A DNA stretch of 64,000 nt from Cervus elaphus (taxonomy: Eukaryota; Chordata; Mammalia; Artiodactyla; Cervidae): the NCBI RefSeq assembly GCF_910594005.1, contig NC_057815.1, positions 64,246,052 to 64,310,051 on the forward strand, read 5' to 3'. How positions within the stretch are numbered: the stretch's first letter is position 1; every line of letters begins with the position of its first letter. This document shows positions 57,839 through 64,000 of this stretch, piece by piece. The notes under the pieces are model-generated. The model saw nothing but the letters and a program-made list of their open reading frames with translations. It did not search any database and had not been told where the DNA came from. A program made the translations under genes and the position numbers.

Positions 57839-58439
57839 TTCACATAGAGTTTGTGCACAAACACATCTCATAACAACCCATCTTATTTAAATCATATGTC
57901 TGTTAAATGAGATTATACCCATCACTTCCTGACTTCATGTGATATACAATCATTAAATATTAGTTAAAATCTGTTTATAGAATTAAGTGGAATTTAGATC
58001 AGCAGTGAACAGTACATGCAGTGATTCTGAATATAGTAAATAAAGTAAGTTAGCTTTTGGTGGCCCCCAAAAGAAATCCTCTCTTCATTCTCTGGATACT
58101 TCTTTTCAACCAGGGTGAATATCTCCAATCTTAATAAGCAGCTAACATTTGTTGAGTCCCTACTAGTGGTTGTGATAATATCATATATAAATATACAGCC
58201 TATTTGTAATATCACAACTTGAACTGTACCTTTTTAACTTTCACAACATATAGCAAGTATAAGCCATCGATACAGTTATAAACAGAACAATCTGAGTATA
58301 GAGGCTCTCCAAATTATGGGTATTTTCATGTTAATTTTTTGGCATATCAATCAATTTTTTAGGATTTCTCATTCTAAACTTTGATGTATTCAAACATGGA
58401 TGAATATATTTATTGGCTGAGTTAACTAACTACATGATG
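57839..58439. other. Intergenic, nothing recognised
   Basis: Anonymous AT-rich DNA. Confidence 0.4.
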
Positions 58440-58560
58440 AGTTACTAAACTGCCTGAATTTCTCCCTCTCTAAAGTAATCATGATATACATAACCCAAAG
58501 GATGATTTTGAGGATTAAATTAATATATGTGAAAAGTTCATGAGGGCACTCAACTACAAT
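58440..58560 (+). repeat. MIR-like fragment
   Basis: Weak MIR 3' half: actgcctgaatttctccctc, ttgaggattaaattaatata, gaaaagttcatgagggcact. Confidence 0.35.
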
Positions 58561-58599
58561 GCAAAAGTTCACCAAAATGATACAGATGAACCTGTTTAC

Positions 58600-58890
58600 A
58601 AAACAGAAGGAGACTCACAGAAATAGAAAATAATTATAGTTACCAAAGGGAAAAGTGAGCTAGGGATAAATTAGGAGTTTGGGATTAACAAATGTACAAT
58701 ACTATATTTAAAACAGATAAACAACAAGCACCTACTATATAGCATAAAGAACTATATTCAGTATCTTGTAATAACCTATAATGGAAAAGAATCTGAATGA
58801 GAATATATACATATATGTATAACAGGATCACTTTGCTGTATTGTCTGAAACTAACACAACATTATCAATCAACTATGCTTCAGTAAAAGT
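58600..58890 (+). repeat. L1 3' UTR fragment
   Basis: Sense L1 3' UTR: aagaactatattcagtatct, gtaataacctataatggaaa, a tatacatatatgtata run, cactttgctgtattgtctga, atcaatcaactatgcttcag. Confidence 0.75.
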
Positions 58891-59419
58891 TGCATATCCC
58901 TCCCCACTTATCCACGTAGCTTATTATCTGATTTCTGACAGAAGAGATGGAAGTATTATCTGTCTCATATATTAGAAAGTTGTATAGCAGAAGTGTTAGG
59001 ATAAAAAAAAAAAAAAGGATTCCTTGAGAACAGGAAGATTACTTGTGCAGGAATGAATAAGTTAAGACCACCATGAAAAAAATCTAAGCACGTCAAAAGT
59101 TTGTAGCTTCAGATATTTTCAAAATGCCACTAAGCTGTGAAATATAAAAATATTAATAGATAGTATTTAAAGGTAACAGGGACCCAGTATCAAATTATCT
59201 TTTCACCACTAAAAGGGTAAGGAATGTAAATTTTTTTCCTAAACACTAAGGAAAAAGTGAATATATAGAATTATCTTTGTAGTGTGAGATAATTCCAACA
59301 ATTTTCCCCCTTTCTTTTTGAAAAGTCTCATTCTCTTTCATTTGTAGCATTACCACATCAACCTAAGAAACCTTTTCTTAATAACTTTGTCTCACTGTTA
59401 CAATTTCTCCTTCTCTTCA
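58891..59419. other. Intergenic, nothing recognised
   Basis: Anonymous DNA with an A-run of 14 at about 59004-59017. Confidence 0.4.
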
Positions 59420-60060
59420 GGAACCACTTATTGAATATTTGCCTGCCCTCACCTCTCTTTAAAGGTTTCCACCTCTTTAATGGTTCATACCTATAGTTGA
59501 AGTCTGGTTCCTTTCTGAGTTTTCAGTCAGCCCTATATTCTCATCTGGAGCTCAGTGTCCTCTTCCAGACTCGTTCAAGTTATAGACAGAAGTGAGTTGC
59601 TTGTGATGTAGTGTTCAGATCTCCATTTTCCTGCTGGCTAGAAATCAGTCCTGAATATTCATTGGAAGGACTGATGCTGAAACTCCAATACTTTGGCCAC
59701 TTGATGCAAAGAACTCACTCCTTAGAAAAGACCCTGATACTGGGAAAGATTGAAGGCAGGAAGAGAGGGGATGACAAAGGATGAGATGATTGGGTGGCAT
59801 CACCGACTCGATGGACATGAGTTTGAGCAAGCTCCATGAGTTGATGATGGACAGGGAAGCCTGGTGTGCTGAAGTCCATGGGGTTGCAAAGAGTTGGACG
59901 CAACTGAGTGACTGAAATGATTACTGGAGACTGGGATTGCTCTTAACTCCCAGAGACTACTCTCAGTCTCAGCCAGGTGGACTTCTCACAACATGACATC
60001 TTGCCTCTTCTAATCCAGCAGAAGGATCTCTTTGATGCTTTCTCTTATAAAGGCATACAT
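59420..60060. repeat. Ancient interspersed repeat split by BovB, family unassigned
   Basis: ctattgtagt-type flank is lacking, but tctcatctggagctcagtgt, tccattttcctgctggctag and, after the BovB, actcccagagactactctca with tctcacaacatgacatcttg look like one old mammalian repeat, perhaps the family at 12.4 kb. Confidence 0.4.
59641..59921 (+). mobile_element. BovB LINE 3' fragment
   Basis: Sense 3' end from gaaatcagtcctgaatattc to gactgagtgactgaaatga. Non-coding remnant of the RT C-terminus. Confidence 0.92.
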
Positions 60061-60225
60061 GATTAAGCTTTGCTTACTCAGCAAAATCTTGCTTTTGATA
60101 AACTCAAAGTCAAGTAATCGTAGACTTTATTAATATCTGTAAGCTCCCTAAGTGGTGTCCCATCACATTCATAGCTCCACTCAAACTCAAAGGGAGTGAT
60201 TTGTACTGACCTAATGTGTAAGCAG

Positions 60226-60469
60226 GAGAAGGCAATGGCACCCCACTTCAGTACTCTTGCCTGGAAAATCCCATGGACGGAGGAGCCTGGTAGGCTGCAG
60301 TCCATGTGGTCACAAAGAGTTAGACATGACTGAGAGACTTCACTTTCACTTTTCACTTTTATGCATTGGAGAAGGAAATGGCAACCCACTCCAGTGTTCT
60401 TGCCTGGAGAATCCCAGGGATGGGGTCACACAGAGTCAGACACGACTGAAGTGACTTAGCAGCAGTAGC
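60226..60469 (+). repeat. Bov-A2 SINE dimer with 13-bp target-site duplication
   Basis: Two monomers plus the linker and agcagcagtagca tail. The second monomer has a deletion after atcccagggatgggg. Perfect repeats aatgtgtaagcag lie at 60213-60225 and 60470-60482, so it inserted at the very edge of the inverted BovB piece. Confidence 0.95.
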
Positions 60470-60475
60470 AATGTG

Positions 60476-60858
60476 TAAGCAGGGTGACAATATAAAGCTT
60501 TGACGTACTCCTTTTCCTATTTGGAACCAGTCTGTTGGTCCACGTCCAGTTCTAACTGTTGCTTCCTGACCTGCATACGGGTTTCTCAAGAGGCAGGTCA
60601 GGTGGTCTGGTATTCCCATCTCTTTCAGAATTTTCCAGTTTATTGTGATCCACACAGTCGAAGGCTTTAGCATAGTCAATAAAGCAGAAATAGATGTTTT
60701 TCTGGAACACTCTTGCTTTTTTGATGATCCAGCAGATGTTGGCAATTTGATCTCTGGTTCCTCTGCCTTTTCTAAAACCAACTTGAACATCTGGAAGTTC
60801 ACGGTTCACGTATTGCTGAAGCCTGGCTTGGAGAATTTTGAGCATTACTTTACTAGCG
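60476..60858 (-). mobile_element. BovB LINE, inverted 5' segment
   Basis: Antisense RT segment. Read on -, it goes from acgctagtaaagtaatgctc through VNRELPDVQVGFRKGRGTRDQIANICWIIKKA-type sequence (near 60800-60700) to gtcaccctgctta at 60476. It abuts head-to-head with a sense 3' BovB segment, which begins further downstream in the same element. Confidence 0.93.
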
Positions 60859-61339
60859 TTACTTTGCCAACAAAGGTCCATCTGGTTAAGGCTATGGTTT
60901 TTCCCGTGGTCATGTATGGATGTGAGAGTTGGACTGTGAGGAAAGCTGAGCACCGAAAAATTGATGCTTTTGAACTATGGTGTTGGAGAAGACTCTTGAG
61001 AGTCCCTTGGACTGCAAGGAGATCCAACCAGTCCATCCTAAAGGAGATCAGTCCTGGGTGTTCATTGGAAGGACTGATGCTGAAGCTGAAACTCCAATAC
61101 TTTGGCCACCTCATGAGAAGAGTTGACTCACTGGAAAAGAACCTGATGCTGGGAGGGATTGGGGGCAGGAGGAGAAGGGGACGACAGAGGATGAGATGGC
61201 TGGATGGCATCACCAACTTGATGGGCATGAGCTTGAGTAAACTCTGGGAGTTTGTGATGGACAGGGAGGCCTGGCGTGCTGAGATTCATGGGGTCGCAAA
61301 GAGTTGGACATGACTGAGCGACTGAACTGACTGAACTGA
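60859..61339 (+). mobile_element. BovB LINE, 3' segment
   Basis: Sense 3' segment from gttactttgccaacaaaggt to gactgaactgactgaactga. Its C-terminal RT frame is open for about 155 codons: YGCESWTVRKAEHRKIDAFE, RRLLRVPWTARRSNQSILKE, GGRRRRGRQRMRWLDGITN. There is no catalytic core, so this is a truncated remnant. Confidence 0.93.
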
Positions 61340-61559
61340 GTGTGCAAGAGGCAGGAATATTGAAGGTCCTTTAAGAATTCTGCCTACCAAGTTGCCCTGG
61401 CCATCTAATCTCCAAACTTCCATAGGTACACCTTCCTCAGTATTCTTTGATTGACTGTCCTTATTTTCCAGCTCCATCACCATCACTTTACATAACACTC
61501 TCATCAATTTTTCCAGAATTTAGCAATATTCTCATAAGTAATTTCCTTGCCTTGAGTTT
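61340..61559. other. Intergenic, nothing recognised
   Basis: Short anonymous segment after the BovB. Confidence 0.4.
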
Positions 61560-61800
61560 TAAGACATTCTCCATATTGATGCCAAAATGATCTATTAAAA
61601 ATACACCTCCATGTCACTCCTCAAACAGAGCTCTTCATTGCCTTCAAAATGAGGTCAAAACTCTTTATCTCTTTTTTATAGCAGTCAAGGATCACCCCAG
61701 TCTACTTTTCCACGAAGCCTCTTTGCTGCCCCAGGAACCTTTTAATATAGTTAACCTAGGCTTTTTCCACTTCACCAAACTACCCACAAGTTTTTCATAT
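61560..61800 (+). repeat. L2-like LINE fragment
   Basis: Resembles the L2 3' region: catgtcactcctcaaacaga, cttcattgccttcaaaatga, tcaaggatcaccccagtcta. Diverged. Confidence 0.4.
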
Positions 61801-62459
61801 TTTTTATTTAACTGATAGACCGCCTCTTCTCTTTTGAACTAGCCGACATACTTTAGACCCATTACTTGCTGCAGTGAACCATTTGTAAATTCATTTCATT
61901 TGTTTACATTTAACATTAAATAGTTACATTAGAAAATATTTGATGACATCACTTTCTCCAAGCCAAGTCAGAAGAAAAAATTTCCTCTAGAGTCACATCC
62001 TATTGTATTGCAGCACCTAGAATTGTAGTTACTCCATTATGAATTATTTGAAAATATGTCTCTTCAACAGAATTATCTACTGGAAGGTAGATTTTTGTTT
62101 ATTCTTCATTATGTTCCCATTACTTTGTTCTATGATGTCCAGTGCAGGAAGAAAACCCATGCTTCTTGATATAAATTAAATCCAAGAGTTGTAAACTGAC
62201 AAAGAAATCTCACTGAACTCTCCTTCATTCCCACAAAATGTGTGAGTGTGTGTGTGCATGTGCACACATGTGCATATTCGATTTTTCAATGGAAGACTTT
62301 GTCCTAATACTGTAGGGTAAACTTTCATATACTTCCTTCCATTTGTTGATAATAATTTTCTCCTTACAAGAAGATAATATTCCAGTCTCACTGTCAGAGT
62401 AAGATGCAAGTTCTGGACTGGAATACCTTGACTTCTCACTCTCCTTTAATTACAGAAAG
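61801..62459. other. Intergenic; imperfect (TG)n at 62238-62273
   Basis: Anonymous DNA with a tgtgtgagtgtgtgtgtgca run that passes into its own complement (gtgcacacatgtgc). Confidence 0.4.
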
Positions 62460-62660
62460 ATACTAATATGGTTATTGAGTCAGGCAAGTCTAGATTCAAA
62501 TGCTGGCCCTACCAACAACTAGATGAGGTTGAACACTGAACATTAGTTTCTTCTCCTGAGAAATGGGTAGCTTATCAAAGCATTAATTTGTAAGGATTAA
62601 ATAAAATAACATTGTAAACATTTAATAACTAGTCCTTGGGAGACATTTAATAATGGTTAA
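62460..62660 (+). repeat. MIR SINE
   Basis: Sense copy: aggcaagtctagattcaaat, tagtttcttctcctgagaaa, gtaaggattaaataaaataa, aacatttaataactagtcct. Confidence 0.7.
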
Positions 62661-64000
62661 TGAGTATGAGGATGAATGGTGGATGGTATTAATAGTGCCA
62701 GCTGGCCTTGCACGTGGTTTTGAAATGTGGTACAACTGACCGACCGGAAAACTAACAACTGCAAGAACATGCTTACAAATCATTCTAAGCAACAAGACAT
62801 ATGGTCCAAAGACTAGTGGAACCCCCCCAGTTAGAATATTATGTCCTCAGAAACACAAATTTCATTGGACCCCAAGAGTACTTTTTGCAGTTAATAAAAT
62901 ATTCCTCGTTCTTAAAGAAGTCAATGTGGGTAAAATCTCATCCTTTTCTCTGAACGTACCAATTCTACTTACACAGTATGGAGGTAAATTCTTTCCAGCC
63001 CTGTTTGCCAGAAAGGGGCCTCAGGAGGAGGGGAGGTTTACAACTCAGGGACTGGTGGCATATATAAGGAGCTAAGATGTAAAGTGTATGAAATCTCTTA
63101 ATCAGAAAAATCCTAGTGGACATTTTTATGGCCCCAGAGTATGAAGCTTCCCAAGTGTTCATTCTCCCTCAGGACTGCCTTCCCTCTCTACTTCATCAAA
63201 CTTATTTTAGTCATTTCTGTGCAGGGACTGCTATGATCGGTCCTTGAATTTGTATTCCAGTAAATGTTTGTTAAAAGTAAATCTGTGAGTAAAAAATCCA
63301 AAACAAACCACTTGCTCTATGTATAGTCTCACCCCTGACCCCGCACTACCCCACACCCAGCTGATAAATATATCAGCCTCCAGTATCTCCTGTGAATTTT
63401 GTACATTTCTAACACAACTTTCCTTTTATTTTTCTTTAAAATGTCATTAATTCTTTATAAAGCACGTTAAGTATGCATCACATGCCAGGGTTTTGCGCTG
63501 TTATTGCAGGGAATAGAACCGAGTCATTTTCCTCTCAATGCTGAAAGTCCAGTGAAGAAATAGCCATAAACATGATGACAACTGGGCATATTTATTGTGA
63601 AGGCATCAAAAGACATATATTTATCCTGCAGGAGGGTCAGCACCAAGTTTGTCAGGAGACAAGGAAGAACAGAGTACAGGAAAAAGAAAAGTGACTAATA
63701 GCATATTCAGCATGCCCGGAGCCCTGGATGCAGGTGGGACAGCAAGTGGCAAGTGAACCTAAACAGGGAGGCAGGATCCCTGTTGCATAAGACCTTGCAG
63801 GCCTTCTAAAGCATTTGTATCTGAATAACATGATAGAAATTGCTTGGTATGCAATCAAATCTTTCTCCTTTCCTAGAAAAACACATTTCTACACATCCCT
63901 ATGAAGTAACTGAAGATTTCAGGCATCTTATTTGAGACTCAATAATATACTGCAGTTCCCTGCTTGGTGCAGTATCAACCTGAATGATAAAAATATAACA
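62661..64000. other. Intergenic, nothing recognised
   Basis: No receptor, exon or assignable repeat to the end of the window. A TATA-like atatataagg at 63060 is isolated and not supported by a gene. Confidence 0.4.

Noticed and set aside
60645..61313. 222-codon + strand frame resembling a protein with a conserved C-terminus
   Set aside because: The C-terminal part is BovB reverse-transcriptase tail and the N-terminal part is antisense BovB across the inversion junction. Not a host gene.
63055..63080. TATA-box-like sequence
   Set aside because: Isolated AT-rich string with no downstream gene or splice structure.
1..64000. CRISPR arrays, operons, tRNA or rRNA genes, or a novel defence-type system
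   Set aside because: This is mammalian nuclear DNA. The only tRNA-like sequences are tRNA-Glu-derived SINE heads, and the repeats are dispersed retroelements and microsatellites, not regularly spaced arrays.

Overview
This is nuclear DNA from a ruminant, most likely cattle or a close bovid. The evidence is the repeats: BovB (RTE) LINE fragments, tRNA-Glu-derived Bov-tA SINEs, dimeric Bov-A2 SINEs, CHR-type SINEs, a bovid L1 3' end and a bovine-type mariner. They sit on a background of old L1, L2 and MIR. There is no bacterial, organellar or phage signal.

The only genes I can support are six class I (fish-like) olfactory receptor loci of family 51, subfamily OR51F. Five are on the + strand: an intact receptor at about 5.1-6.1 kb; the probable OR51F1 orthologue at 18.5-19.5 kb; an intact receptor at 28.1-29.0 kb; a decayed pseudogene at 37.2-38.2 kb; and an open frame at 45.3-46.3 kb whose DRY-motif arginine has become glycine. 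The sixth, at 53.9-54.9 kb, is on the - strand and is probably OR51F2. Each keeps its whole coding region in one exon, with a candidate 3' splice site 22-44 nt before the ATG, so untranslated exons lie further upstream.

The receptors fall into two sequence groups. The loci at 5 and 18 kb share SHSYCYHPDVIK and NSICGL signatures. The loci at 28, 37, 45 and 54 kb share HHSYCFHPD and related signatures. This suggests two rounds of local duplication. All would act as odorant-binding G-protein-coupled receptors in olfactory neurons, normally one allele per cell; they do not form a pathway with each other.

The 8-10 kb between genes is repeat-rich or featureless. Main repeat blocks are: a nested L1 mosaic at 8.1-11.5 kb; BovB pieces at 13.5-14.8, 16.3-16.8, 44.0-44.9, 54.9-57.7, 59.6-59.9 and 60.5-61.3 kb; mariner remnants at 17.0 and 39.6-40.2 kb; and an L1 3' region at 47.8-49.2 kb split by a SINE. 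The 33.5-37.2 kb and 61.8-64 kb stretches hold nothing I can name. I found no previously undescribed biological system. The best leads are the DGY receptor, the probable 5'-inverted BovB at 60.5-61.3 kb, the BovB inverted repeat at 55-57.7 kb, and a bare poly(T) insertion with a target-site duplication at 56.35 kb.
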